A DNA stretch of 64,000 bases from Sphingomonas sp. BK345 (lineage in GTDB: Bacteria; Pseudomonadota; Alphaproteobacteria; Sphingomonadales; Sphingomonadaceae). The translations under genes and the position numbers were made by a program. The stretch spans positions 89,583-153,582 of the forward strand of contig NZ_JACHZX010000007.1 of the NCBI RefSeq assembly GCF_014193845.1, written 5' to 3'. The number at the start of each line of letters is the position of its first letter. The stretch's first letter is position 1. Under the pieces are notes generated by a model. That model saw nothing but the letters and a program-made list of their open reading frames with translations. It made no database searches and had not been told where the DNA came from. This document shows, one piece after another, positions 55,290-63,950 of the stretch.

Positions 55290-57455
55290 TCACGCCGCCG
55301 CGCGCGCGACCTCGACGCGCGTGACGGTGACCTCGCCGGCCAACGGCACCAGCGCGACCTCGACCGCCACGGCGGCCGCCGGCAGCGCGCACGCCAGGGT
55401 CAGCGGCGTCCCGGGCGCGGCGTGATGGTCGCGCGCCACGCCGGCGCTGCCGATCCTGACCGAGACCGGGTCGTGCGCCGCGGCGACGTGGACGCGCAGC
55501 TCGTGCCCGGCCGCGCCGACCCAGTGGAAGCGGAGCGCGGCATCGTCCCCCTCGATCGCGCAGCCGTCGCGCCCGGGCGCACGCCAGCCGTGGCCGTGGC
55601 GGAGCGCCTCGCCCAGCGCCTCGGTCGCGGCGATCTCGCCGCGCTCCTCCCACGGCGCCAGCGCCAGGCTCCACGTCCCCGCCGCGGCGAGCCGGGGCAG
55701 CGCGTCGCGCGCGCCGACGTGCGCGGCCTGGTCGACGAGGTCGTGCGCGATCCGGCGCCAGCTCCGCGGGGCATAATCGGCGCGGATCGCCTGCTCGGCG
55801 GCGTGCCGGGTCGGCGTGTCCAGCAGCGCGAGCGCCGCGGCGGCGATGTCCGCCGGCGCCGCCGGATCGAAGTAGCGTGCGAACCGCCCGCCCGCCTCCG
55901 GCAGCGACGAGACGCGCGAGATCGCGGGCACCTTGCCGTAGGACAGCGCCTCGGACACCGGCAGCCCCCAGCCCTCGTAGAAGCTGGGGTAGAGCGCGAA
56001 CAGGCAATGTTCGTAGAGCGCCGCCAGCGTGTCGTCGGGGACGCCGTGGAGGATGATCACCAGCCGCCCCAGCGCCGGGTGGTCGCGCCGGAACTGGTGC
56101 AGCTCCTCGTTCAGCCAGCCGCGCCCGCCGACGCAGACGAGCCGCGGCACCGCCGCCTCGCCCAGGCGCTGGGCGAGCGCGAGCCACGCCCGGAACGCGC
56201 CGAGATGGTTCTTGCGCGGCTCCAGCGTCGAGACCAGGAGGACGTAGCCGCCGGGCTCGAGGCCATATTCCCGCACCGCGCGCGCGTCGGCCGCGTCCTG
56301 GCGGAAATCGCCGTCGAGGCGGACGACCGGGACGGCGTCGCCCGGCACCGGCGCCTGCCACTCGGCCGAGACGCGCAGCAGGTCGCGGCGGGTCGCCTCC
56401 GAGATCGCCAGGACGCCGTCGGCGGAGTGGAGCAGCGACCCGAACCAGGCGCGATAGTCGCGCACCAGCGAGCGCACGAACCAGCGCGGCTCGATCAGCG
56501 GGATCAGGTCGAAGATCAGCGGGACATAGACCATCGCGTCGCGCGCGCGCGCGACGCGGACGTCGAGCAGGTAGTTGCGGTCGGCCCAGGAGGTGCCCAG
56601 GTTGACCAGCACGGTCGCGGGCGCGAAGCGGACCGTGCGCGCCACCGCGACGCGGCGGTAGAGCAGGTCGAGCTCGCGCGTCCAGGCCGGATCGGTGACG
56701 TCGTCGCTCTGTCGCGCCAGCCGGCAGAGCCGCTCGAAGCGGTCGGGCGGCAGCCGGATCCAGCCGCGCCGCGCGCTGGCGTAGAGGCAGAAGATCGGCC
56801 GGGGCTCGGTCGCGCCCTCGAGGCACGCCAGCGACACCTCGATCTGGACGCGCTGGATCCCGGTCGGCAGGCGCCGTTGCCCGAAGAAGGCGAGCAGGTC
56901 GGTGACGTCGAACACGGTCGACCCGGCGGGCAGCTGCGCCGGCTCCGCCGCGGCGGCCTCGGCGGGGTCGATGTGGAGCACCTCCAGCACGGCGTCCCAC
57001 AGCGCGGGCGCGACTCGCTCGCGGTCGGGCATGAGGCGGACGAGTTCGGCCACCGCCTGCAGGTTGGCGGGATCGCGACGCAGCGCGGCGACGAAGTGAC
57101 CCGCGGCGTCGGCCGGCTGGCGCCACGCCTTGGCCATGTGGCCGAGCCGCAGCAGCGGCTCGGCGTCGTCGGGGTGCAGCCGCGCCGCCGTCTCATAGGC
57201 CTCGCCCGCGGCATCGATCTGCCCGGCCTCCTTCTGCATATGGCCGAGCTGAACCCAGATGTGGTGCAGCCCCGGCTCGCGCGTGAGCGCGCGCCGATAG
57301 GCGGTCGCGGCGCCGGCCCAGTCCTGGCGCGACCGGGCCGCGTTGCCGGCGCGGATGTCGCGCGCGGTGGCGCGCCCCACGGGCACGCCGTTGGAGCGCG
57401 CCCGCAGCGGCCAGCGCGCCGCGACGGTCTCCCACCAGTGTCTGATCGGTCGCAT
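55290..57455 (-). CDS. Large TPR-GT4 fusion glycosyltransferase
   Basis: The 721-aa protein starts at 57455. It has the same three-part plan as the protein encoded at 46245: TPR-like pairs (DWAGAATAYRRALTREPG, QIDAAGEAYETAARLHPDDA, ADAAGHFVAALRRDPAN). A GT4 domain follows with TGIQRVQIEVSLAC, IFDLIPLIEPRWFV, LLVSTLEPRKNHLGAFRAW, LVCVGGRGWLN and SFYEGWGLPVSEALSYGKVPAIS. A C-terminal part of some 150 residues (ALAPWEERGEIAATEAL, LRFHWVGAAGHELRV) is beta-rich. The two proteins differ in many positions, so they probably make different linkages. It is divergent from the rhamnose operon, 169 bp away. Confidence 0.85.
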   Translation of the reverse strand: MRPIRHWWETVAARWPLRARSNGVPVGRATARDIRAGNAARSRQDWAGAATAYRRALTREPGLHHIWVQLGHMQKEAGQIDAAGEAYETAARLHPDDAEPLLRLGHMAKAWRQPADAAGHFVAALRRDPANLQAVAELVRLMPDRERVAPALWDAVLEVLHIDPAEAAAAEPAQLPAGSTVFDVTDLLAFFGQRRLPTGIQRVQIEVSLACLEGATEPRPIFCLYASARRGWIRLPPDRFERLCRLARQSDDVTDPAWTRELDLLYRRVAVARTVRFAPATVLVNLGTSWADRNYLLDVRVARARDAMVYVPLIFDLIPLIEPRWFVRSLVRDYRAWFGSLLHSADGVLAISEATRRDLLRVSAEWQAPVPGDAVPVVRLDGDFRQDAADARAVREYGLEPGGYVLLVSTLEPRKNHLGAFRAWLALAQRLGEAAVPRLVCVGGRGWLNEELHQFRRDHPALGRLVIILHGVPDDTLAALYEHCLFALYPSFYEGWGLPVSEALSYGKVPAISRVSSLPEAGGRFARYFDPAAPADIAAAALALLDTPTRHAAEQAIRADYAPRSWRRIAHDLVDQAAHVGARDALPRLAAAGTWSLALAPWEERGEIAATEALGEALRHGHGWRAPGRDGCAIEGDDAALRFHWVGAAGHELRVHVAAAHDPVSVRIGSAGVARDHHAAPGTPLTLACALPAAAVAVEVALVPLAGEVTVTRVEVARAAA

Positions 57456-57624
57456 CCCGTCTCTGCCGTCTCGTCTCTGGGGGGAGGGGCGAACGCCCCG
57501 GGGCGGGATCCGCTACCACCGGACGCGGGCTCGGCTCAACCGTACGCCGTCGCGCTCGATCGGGTCGCTCGCGGGCGCGGATAACGGATTGCGATGGATC
57601 TCGATCGTTTCGTATAGGCGGCGG
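57456..57624. other. Divergent intergenic region before the rhamnose operon
   Basis: This 169-bp gap must hold promoters for the TPR glycosyltransferase and the rfbCBDA genes. Most of it is GC-rich. Only the TATAGGCGG near 57613, close to the rfbC start, stands out, and its role is uncertain. Confidence 0.35.
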
Positions 57625-58191
57625 GTGCAGCATCCCCCCGTCCGCCTCCTTCCGCCGCGTCGCTTCGGCGACGCGCGCGGCTGGTTCACCGAGACCTACA
57701 ATCGCGACACCTTCGCCGCGCTGGGGATCGGCTGCACCTTCGTGCAGGACAATCACTCGCTCTCGGTGCCGGCCTATACGCTGCGCGGGCTGCATTTCCA
57801 GACGCCGCCGCGGGCGCAGGACAAGCTGGTGCGCTGCGTGCGCGGGCGCATCTTCGACGTGGCGGTGGACCTGCGCCGCGGCTCGCCGAGCTACGGCCAG
57901 TGGGTCGGCGCCGAGCTCAGCGCGGCAACGGGCGACCAGCTCTTCATCCCGGTCGGCTTCGCGCACGGCTTCGTCACGCTCGAGCCCGAGTGCGAGGTGG
58001 TCTACAAATGCTCGGACACCTACGCGCCCGAGCAGGACGGCGGCATCGCCTGGGACAGCGCGGGCATCGACTGGCCGATCCCCGCCGGGATCGTCCCCGA
58101 GTTGAGCGCCAAGGACCAGGTGCAGCCGACGCTCGCCGCCTTCGACAGCCCCTTCGACTATGACGGCCGTCCGCTGACGCCGTTCGCCTGA
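57625..58191 (+). CDS. rfbC: dTDP-4-dehydrorhamnose 3,5-epimerase
   Basis: The 188-aa enzyme starts at a GTG at 57625 (VQHPPVRLLPPRRFGD). It has RGWFTETYNRDTF, FVQDNHSLS and the catalytic His in RGLHFQTPP. It also carries KLVRCVRGRIFDVAVDLRRGSPSYGQW and FAHGFVTLEPECEVVYKCSDTY. The length and pattern match RmlC. It makes dTDP-4-dehydro-L-rhamnose from dTDP-4-keto-6-deoxyglucose. It is the first gene of the operon, with rfbB ten bases after its stop. Confidence 0.95.
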   Translation: MQHPPVRLLPPRRFGDARGWFTETYNRDTFAALGIGCTFVQDNHSLSVPAYTLRGLHFQTPPRAQDKLVRCVRGRIFDVAVDLRRGSPSYGQWVGAELSAATGDQLFIPVGFAHGFVTLEPECEVVYKCSDTYAPEQDGGIAWDSAGIDWPIPAGIVPELSAKDQVQPTLAAFDSPFDYDGRPLTPFA

Positions 58192-58201
58192 GGACCGTTC
58201 C

Positions 58202-59251
58202 ATGCGCATCTTCGTCACCGGCGGCGCCGGCTTCATCGGCTCGGCGCTGGTCCGCCATCTGATCGACGACACCGAGCACGAGGTGCTCAACTTCGACAAG
58301 CTCACCTACGCCGGCACGCTGTCGACGGTCGAGCGCGTCGCCGGCTCCAACCGCTATCGCTTCGTCCAGGGCGACATCTGCGACGCGACGGCGGTGCGCG
58401 CGGCGATCGCCGAGTTCCGCCCCGAGGTGATCACGCATCTCGCCGCCGAGAGCCACGTCGACCGCTCGATCGACGGCCCGGGCGCGTTCGTCCAGACCAA
58501 CGTGGTCGGCACCTACACCATGCTGGCGGAGGCGCGCGCGCATTGGCTGACGCTGGACGAGGCGGCACGCGCCGCCTTCCGCTTCCACCATATCTCGACC
58601 GACGAGGTCTATGGCTCGCTCGGCGCCGAGGGGCTGTTCACCGAGGAGACGCCCTATGACCCGCGCTCGCCCTATTCGGCGAGCAAGGCGGCGTCGGACC
58701 ATCTCGTCAGCGCCTGGGGGCATACCTATGGCCTGCCCGTGCTGATCACCAACTGCTCGAACAATTACGGGCCCTATCACTTCCCGGAAAAGCTGATCCC
58801 GCTGATGATCGTCAAGGCGCTCGGCGGCGAGCCGCTGCCGGTCTATGGCGCGGGCGACCAGGTGCGCGACTGGCTCTACGTCGAGGATCACGTGCGCGCG
58901 CTGCGCGCGGTGTTCGAGCGCGGGCAGGTCGGCCGCACCTACAATGTCGGCGGCCACAACGAGAAGCAGAACATCGAGGTGGTGCGCACCGTCTGCGCGA
59001 TCCTCGACCGGCTGCGCCCGCGCGCCGACGGCGCCAGCTACGCCGCGCAGATCACCTCGGTCGCGGATCGCCCCGGCCACGACAAGCGCTACGCGATCGA
59101 CGCGTCGCGCATCGGCGACGAGCTCGGCTGGCAGCCGCGCGAGACGTTCGAGAGCGGCATCGAGAAGACCGTCCGCTGGTATCTCGACAACGAGGACTGG
59201 TGGCGCCCGCTCGTCGCGGCCAGCGCGGCCGAGCGGCGCGGCGCGGCGTGA
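58202..59251 (+). CDS. rfbB: dTDP-glucose 4,6-dehydratase
   Basis: The 349-aa enzyme has TGGAGFIGSALVRHL, AAESHVDRSIDGP, HHISTDEVYGSLG, SPYSASKAASDHL with the YxxxK pair, NCSNNYGPYHFPEKLIPL and DWLYVEDHVRAL. These are all hallmark segments of RmlB. It dehydrates dTDP-glucose at carbons 4 and 6. The stop (TGA 59249-59251) overlaps the GTG start of rfbD. Confidence 0.96.
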   Translation: MRIFVTGGAGFIGSALVRHLIDDTEHEVLNFDKLTYAGTLSTVERVAGSNRYRFVQGDICDATAVRAAIAEFRPEVITHLAAESHVDRSIDGPGAFVQTNVVGTYTMLAEARAHWLTLDEAARAAFRFHHISTDEVYGSLGAEGLFTEETPYDPRSPYSASKAASDHLVSAWGHTYGLPVLITNCSNNYGPYHFPEKLIPLMIVKALGGEPLPVYGAGDQVRDWLYVEDHVRALRAVFERGQVGRTYNVGGHNEKQNIEVVRTVCAILDRLRPRADGASYAAQITSVADRPGHDKRYAIDASRIGDELGWQPRETFESGIEKTVRWYLDNEDWWRPLVAASAAERRGAA

Positions 59252-60138
59252 CGCGCGCGGTCCTCGTCACCGGCGCGGCCGGCCAGCTCGGCGACGCGCT
59301 GCGCCGCGCTGCCTGGCCCGAGGGCTTCGCCGCGGTGGCGCTCGACCGCGCCGCGCTCGATCTCACCGATTCGGACGCGATCGCGGCCGCGGTGGCCGGA
59401 CGGCGCTGGGCGGCGGTGATCAACGCCGCAGCCTATACCGCGGTGGACAAGGCCGAGAGCGACCAGGTCGCCGCCTGGCAGGTCAACGCGCTCGCCCCCG
59501 CCGCGCTCGCCGCCGCCTGCGCGCGTGCCGCGGTACCGCTGGTGCAGGTGTCGACCGATTACGTCTTTCCCGGCGACCGCGACGGCGCCTGGGAGGTGGA
59601 CGACGCGGTCGCGCCGCTCGGCGTCTATGGCGCGTCCAAGCTGGGCGGCGAGCTGGCAGTGCGCACCAGTGGCGCGCGCCAAGCCATCGTCCGCACCGCC
59701 TGGGTGGTGTCGGCGCACGGGCACAATTTCGTCCGCACGATGCTGCGGCTCGCGGCCGAGCGCGACACGCTGCGCGTCGTCGCCGACCAGCGCGGCAGCC
59801 CGACCGCCGCGGCCGACCTCGCCGCGGCGCTGGTGCGGATCGCGGTGCGGCTCGCCGACGACGCGGCGGCGCCGACCGGGACCTTCCACTTCAGCAACGC
59901 CGGCGCGACCAGCTGGGCCGGCTTCGCCGAGGAGATCTTCCGCCAGTCGGCGCGGCGCGGCGGGCCCAGCGCGGCAATAACGCCGATCGCCACCGCCGAT
60001 TATCCCACCCCCGCGCGCCGCCCCGCCAACTCGCTGCTCGGCCTCGGTGCGATCGGCGCGGCCTATGGCATCCACCCGCGTCGCTGGGAGGCGGCGCTGG
60101 GCGACATCCTCGACGAACTGATCGGAGCACCGAAGTGA
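59248..60138 (+). CDS. rfbD: dTDP-4-dehydrorhamnose reductase
   Basis: The 296-aa protein starts at a GTG at 59248, overlapping the rfbB stop. It has VLVTGAAGQLGDALRR, VINAAAYTAVDKAESD, QVSTDYVFPGD, YGASKLGGE with the YxxxK pair and ARRPANSLLG, the usual RmlD pattern. It reduces the 4-keto group to give dTDP-L-rhamnose. The next GTG start (rfbA) overlaps its stop by 4 bp, so all of rfbB, D and A are translationally coupled. Confidence 0.94.
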   Translation: MTRAVLVTGAAGQLGDALRRAAWPEGFAAVALDRAALDLTDSDAIAAAVAGRRWAAVINAAAYTAVDKAESDQVAAWQVNALAPAALAAACARAAVPLVQVSTDYVFPGDRDGAWEVDDAVAPLGVYGASKLGGELAVRTSGARQAIVRTAWVVSAHGHNFVRTMLRLAAERDTLRVVADQRGSPTAAADLAAALVRIAVRLADDAAAPTGTFHFSNAGATSWAGFAEEIFRQSARRGGPSAAITPIATADYPTPARRPANSLLGLGAIGAAYGIHPRRWEAALGDILDELIGAPK

Positions 60139-61007
60139 AAGGCATCATCCTCGCCGGCGGGTCGGGCACGCGGCTCCACCCGGCGACGCTCGCGGTCAAC
60201 AAGCAGCTGCTGCCGGTCTATGACAAGCCGATGATCTATTATCCGCTGTCGGTGCTGATGCTGGCGGGGATCCGCGACATCCTGATCATCTCCAGCCCGG
60301 AGTTCCTCGGCAACTACCAGCGGCTGTTCGGCGACGGTGCGGCGCTGGGGCTAAGCATCGCTTATGCCGAGCAGCCGCGCCCCGAGGGGCTGGCGCAGGC
60401 CTTCACCATCGGCGCCGACTTCATCGGCGACGACACCGTCGCGCTGGTGCTCGGCGACAACATCTTCTTCGGCGCGCATCTCACCGAGCTGCTGGCGCGC
60501 GCGGTGGCGCGGCCGCACGGCGCCACCGTGTTCAGCTACCGCGTCGAGGATCCCGAGCGCTACGGCGTGGTCGAGTTGGGCGAGGACGGCCGCGCCATCA
60601 GCCTGGAGGAGAAGCCCGCCGCGCCGAAGTCGAACTGCGCGGTGACCGGGCTGTACTTCTACGACAACCGCGTCGTCGGCTATGCCCGCGACCTCGAACC
60701 CTCGGCGCGCGGCGAGCTCGAGATCACCGATCTCAACCGGCTGTACATGGAGGCGGGCGAGCTCCACGTCGAGCAGATGGGGCGCGGCTACGCCTGGCTC
60801 GACACCGGGACGCACGACAGCCTGCTCGAGGCGTCGGAGTTCGTCCGCACGCTCCAGCACCGCCAGGGCATCCAGATCGCCTGCCTCGAGGAGATCGCGT
60901 TCGAGATGGGCTTCATCTCCGCCGACCAGGCGCGCGCGGCGGGCGAGCGCTTCGCCAAGACGGCGTACGGGCGCGCGATCCTGAGGGCGGTGGAGGGGCA
61001 GCGCTGA
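60135..61007 (+). CDS. rfbA: Glucose-1-phosphate thymidylyltransferase
   Basis: The 290-aa enzyme starts at a GTG at 60135 (MKGIILAGGSGTRLHPATLAVNKQLLPVYDKPMI). It has LGDNIFFGAHL, YGVVELGEDGRAISLEEKP, YFYDNRVV and GYAWLDTGTHDSLLEAS, typical of RmlA. It makes dTDP-glucose, the first step of the pathway. It is the last gene of the operon and ends 15 bp before the stop of the convergent glycosylphosphotransferase gene. Confidence 0.96.
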   Translation: MKGIILAGGSGTRLHPATLAVNKQLLPVYDKPMIYYPLSVLMLAGIRDILIISSPEFLGNYQRLFGDGAALGLSIAYAEQPRPEGLAQAFTIGADFIGDDTVALVLGDNIFFGAHLTELLARAVARPHGATVFSYRVEDPERYGVVELGEDGRAISLEEKPAAPKSNCAVTGLYFYDNRVVGYARDLEPSARGELEITDLNRLYMEAGELHVEQMGRGYAWLDTGTHDSLLEASEFVRTLQHRQGIQIACLEEIAFEMGFISADQARAAGERFAKTAYGRAILRAVEGQR

Positions 61008-61022
61008 GGCGCGTACGCGGCG

Positions 61023-62297
61023 TCAGCGCGCGCCGAACCCGCTAATCATGATCCACACCGTCCGCACCACGATCAGCAGATCGATCCAGGGCGAGTAGTG
61101 TTTGATGTAGTAGAAATCATAGTAGAGCTTGCTGCGCACCTCGTCGATCTCCGCGACATGGCCCTGGCGTACCTGGGCCCAGCCCGCGATGCCGGGGCGG
61201 ATGACATGGCGATAGCGGTAGAAGGGAATGTTCTCCTCGTACCAATGTGACAGCACCATCGCCTCGGGGCGTGGGCCGATCCAGCTCATCTCGCCCCGTA
61301 GGATGTTGAAGAGCTGCGGCAACTCGTCGAGCCGCGACTTGCGGAGAAAGCGGCCGATCCGGGTGACACGATCGTCGCTGTCGCGCGTCATCGCGAGCGA
61401 TCGCGCCTGCCCGGGCTCGCTGTCGACCAGCATCCGCATCGTGCGGAACTTGTACATGGTGAAGGGCCGCCCCTGGTAACCCATGCGCTCCTGCCGGAAC
61501 AACGCTGGTCCCGGCGAACTGAGCCGCACCAGCACGGCGATGACGAACAGCGCCGGCAACAGCAGGATGCCCGCGACGAGCGCGGCGACCCAGTCGATGA
61601 TCGATTTGGCGACCATGTAATCGTAGCGCGGCGCGAGCGAGCCGGCGCTGTTCTCTGACAGGTGGACGAGCTCGACCCGGCCGGTGAGCGATTCGGCCAA
61701 ATGCTTGCTGTGGTAGATCGGCATGCGCTGCAGCGCGTAATCGGCGAGCCGTCGATCCCACTCATTGGGCAGATCGACCCGCAGATCCACGACGATGGCA
61801 TCGAGGTCCGCGACCGAGGTGTCCGGCGCGTGCAGCACTCTGACCGAGACGTTGGGCAGTTCGTGAAAGGGCCAGGTCTCGCCGAGCGGTACCAGGCCGA
61901 TCCGTAGGACGCGCCGCTGCTGCGCGATCGCCGAGGTGATGAAGAACCACAAGGTGGTCAGGACGAAGGCGGCGAGCAACGTGCCGCGATTGTAGGGAAT
62001 GCGGAAGAAGAAGAAGACGATGATCAGGATGCCATAGCCGGCGATGAACGATGGCAAGGTTGCAGACAGCGTCTCCGATCCCGGGTAGATGGTCAGGTTC
62101 CGCATCAGCCAAACGCCGATGAGAATGGCCACCACGGTACCGAGGAAGGTATTGTTGATCAGCGCCGGGTTCTGTTCGGGCGACAGACTCTGATAGCGCG
62201 CGAACCAGGGCAGGACCGCCCCCGCGATGATCCCGCCCGTGAGCTGAAAGCGCAGACGATTCCAGATGACAGGCCGTAAATTGTTCACGCTATCCAC
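61023..62297 (-). CDS. Polyprenyl-phosphate sugar-1-phosphate transferase (initiating transferase)
   Basis: The 424-aa protein starts at 62297 (MDSVNNLRPVIWNRLRFQL). Four or five N-terminal transmembrane helices are visible. A cytoplasmic loop follows, then another membrane helix (IIDWVAALVAGILLLPALFVIAVLVRL), and the catalytic domain with GPALFRQERMGYQGRPFTMYKFRTM, RKSRLDELPQLFNILRGEMSWIGPRPE and RHVIRPGIAGWAQVRQGH. This is the WcaJ/WbaP type, which starts assembly of lipid-linked repeat units. A Kps-type capsule does not need such an enzyme, so it likely belongs to a second, Wzy-type pathway continuing to the right. Confidence 0.88.
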   Translation of the reverse strand: MDSVNNLRPVIWNRLRFQLTGGIIAGAVLPWFARYQSLSPEQNPALINNTFLGTVVAILIGVWLMRNLTIYPGSETLSATLPSFIAGYGILIIVFFFFRIPYNRGTLLAAFVLTTLWFFITSAIAQQRRVLRIGLVPLGETWPFHELPNVSVRVLHAPDTSVADLDAIVVDLRVDLPNEWDRRLADYALQRMPIYHSKHLAESLTGRVELVHLSENSAGSLAPRYDYMVAKSIIDWVAALVAGILLLPALFVIAVLVRLSSPGPALFRQERMGYQGRPFTMYKFRTMRMLVDSEPGQARSLAMTRDSDDRVTRIGRFLRKSRLDELPQLFNILRGEMSWIGPRPEAMVLSHWYEENIPFYRYRHVIRPGIAGWAQVRQGHVAEIDEVRSKLYYDFYYIKHYSPWIDLLIVVRTVWIMISGFGAR

Positions 62298-62561
62298 CGC
62301 AATCTTCGTTCAACCGACGATCCATGGCCGATGCGGACCATCGGGAGCCCTCAACGTCCTCGTTCTGAGCCGTGCCGGATCAGGCCGGGCGGCTATAAGC
62401 GCGCGCATCGGCGAGCGCGAGCCCTATGATCTTCATTGATCGGCCAAGGCGCGGGACGACCGCACGATCGCCGGTCGGTTCCGGCGGCATGCTGCTTGTC
62501 GAGCAGCCCCCTTTTGCGGCAGGGACGGGCGCCGCTCGATCTGACGGAAGGACGACGTAAC
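62298..62561. other. Divergent intergenic region
   Basis: 264 bp between the initiating transferase and the ligase-like gene. It must carry their promoters. GGAAGGACG at 62545-62553 precedes the ATG at 62562 as a ribosome binding site. I see no gene or repeat. Confidence 0.4.
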
Positions 62562-63950
62562 ATGGCGATGCATCCGCGCCGCAGGCGCGCGGCGGTGAGG
62601 GGAGGCCTGCTCGCCATGATTCTCTTCCTGGTCTGTCTCTGGGCCGCGGGCGGCGCCTCGCGCGAGGACGTGCTGGGACAGGTCATCGTGCGTGCGGTCG
62701 CCTGGGGCGCGGTGGTCGTGCTCGCGCTGCTGGCGCCGGCCGAGCCGCGGCGCATCGATCGGATGGTGCCAGCTTTGCTGTTCGCCAGCCTCGCGCTCGT
62801 GCTGCTGCAGCTCATCCCGCTGCCACCCGCCCTCTGGGCCGCGCTGCCCGGGCGCGGCAGTTTCGCGCCGGTCGACACGCTCGCGGGCGGCCCCGTCTGG
62901 CGGCCGGCCGCGATCGTTCCGGGGGCAGCGATCAACGCCGCGGGAGCGCTGATCGTGCCGATCGCGACCTTCGCGCTGATGCGGGGGGTGGCCCGGTCGG
63001 ACGACGGCCGCCTGCTCGCCACGTTGCTAGCGCTGGTGGTGGCGAGCGCACTGGTCGGGGTGATCCAGTTCGCCGGGTCGGGGCTGAGCAATCCCTTCGT
63101 CAACAGCGGCGGCGAACCGTCCTCGGTGTTCGCCAATCGCAACCATTTCGCCTTGTTCCTGGCGATCGGCTGCGTGCTGGCGCCGGCCTGGGCGGGGCGC
63201 GGCGAGCGACTGCGGGCGTGGCGGCTCTTCGTGGCCGCAGCGGTGACGCTGCTGCTGCTGCTGCTGATCGTGGCGAGCGGGTCGCGCGCGGGCATGCTCG
63301 TCGGCGTCGTGGCGGTCGCCGCCGGCGCCGCGCTGATCGCGCCGCGCGCCCGCTTGTCGTTCGGCGGCCTGCCGCGCTGGGCGGCGCCGGCCGCGATGGC
63401 CGCGTTCGCGCTCGTCATCGTGCTGCTGATCGCGCTGAGCTACGGCGAGAACCGCGCGATGGGGATCGACCGCGCGCTCAACGCCTCGGTCAACGGTGAC
63501 ATGCGGCGGCGCGGCCTGCCCACGGTGTTGTCGATGATCGCGCAGTATTTTCCGGTCGGCAGCGGCTTCGGCGGGTTCGACCCGCTGTTTCGGCTGCACG
63601 AACCCTATGACTTGCTGAAGCCGACCTATTTCAACCATGCGCACAACGATGTTCTCGAGCTGCTGCTCGATGGCGGGCTACCCGCGGCGGCGCTGCTGCT
63701 GGTGGCGCCGGTGTGGTGGGCACGCCGCTCGATCACGGCATGGCGAGCGCTGGCCGCCGCGCCGCTGCCGGTGGTCGGCTCGGTGATCCTTTTCATCGTC
63801 GCGGTGGCGAGCATGTTCGATTATCCCGCGCGCACGCCGATGATCATGGCGCTGCTGGTGGTCGCTGCCGCCTGGCTGAGCGATGCCGGCGCTCTCCCCG
63901 ACGCGGGCGAGGAGTCTATGAGGATCCGGCGATCTATGCGAACGACGTGA
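62562..63950 (+). CDS. O-antigen ligase/polymerase family membrane protein
   Basis: The 462-aa protein starts at the ATG at 62562 (MAMHPRRRRAAVRGGLLAMI). It has about ten to twelve hydrophobic segments. A large periplasmic loop in the second half contains RALNASVNGDMRRRGLPTVLSMIAQYFPVGSGFGGFDPLF and the HNDVLELLLDGGL segment. The arrangement of the large loop and the HNxxLxxxxDGG-like motif is that of Wzy_C/WaaL family proteins, which polymerise or ligate lipid-linked glycans. With the initiating transferase next door it suggests a Wzy-dependent polymer. The next genes lie outside the window. Confidence 0.82.
   Translation: MAMHPRRRRAAVRGGLLAMILFLVCLWAAGGASREDVLGQVIVRAVAWGAVVVLALLAPAEPRRIDRMVPALLFASLALVLLQLIPLPPALWAALPGRGSFAPVDTLAGGPVWRPAAIVPGAAINAAGALIVPIATFALMRGVARSDDGRLLATLLALVVASALVGVIQFAGSGLSNPFVNSGGEPSSVFANRNHFALFLAIGCVLAPAWAGRGERLRAWRLFVAAAVTLLLLLLIVASGSRAGMLVGVVAVAAGAALIAPRARLSFGGLPRWAAPAAMAAFALVIVLLIALSYGENRAMGIDRALNASVNGDMRRRGLPTVLSMIAQYFPVGSGFGGFDPLFRLHEPYDLLKPTYFNHAHNDVLELLLDGGLPAAALLLVAPVWWARRSITAWRALAAAPLPVVGSVILFIVAVASMFDYPARTPMIMALLVVAAAWLSDAGALPDAGEESMRIRRSMRTT

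Noticed and set aside
55186..57126. Second long minus-strand frame within the TPR-GT4 gene
   Set aside because: Arg-rich shadow frame; the GT4 and TPR motifs are all in the frame 55290-57455.
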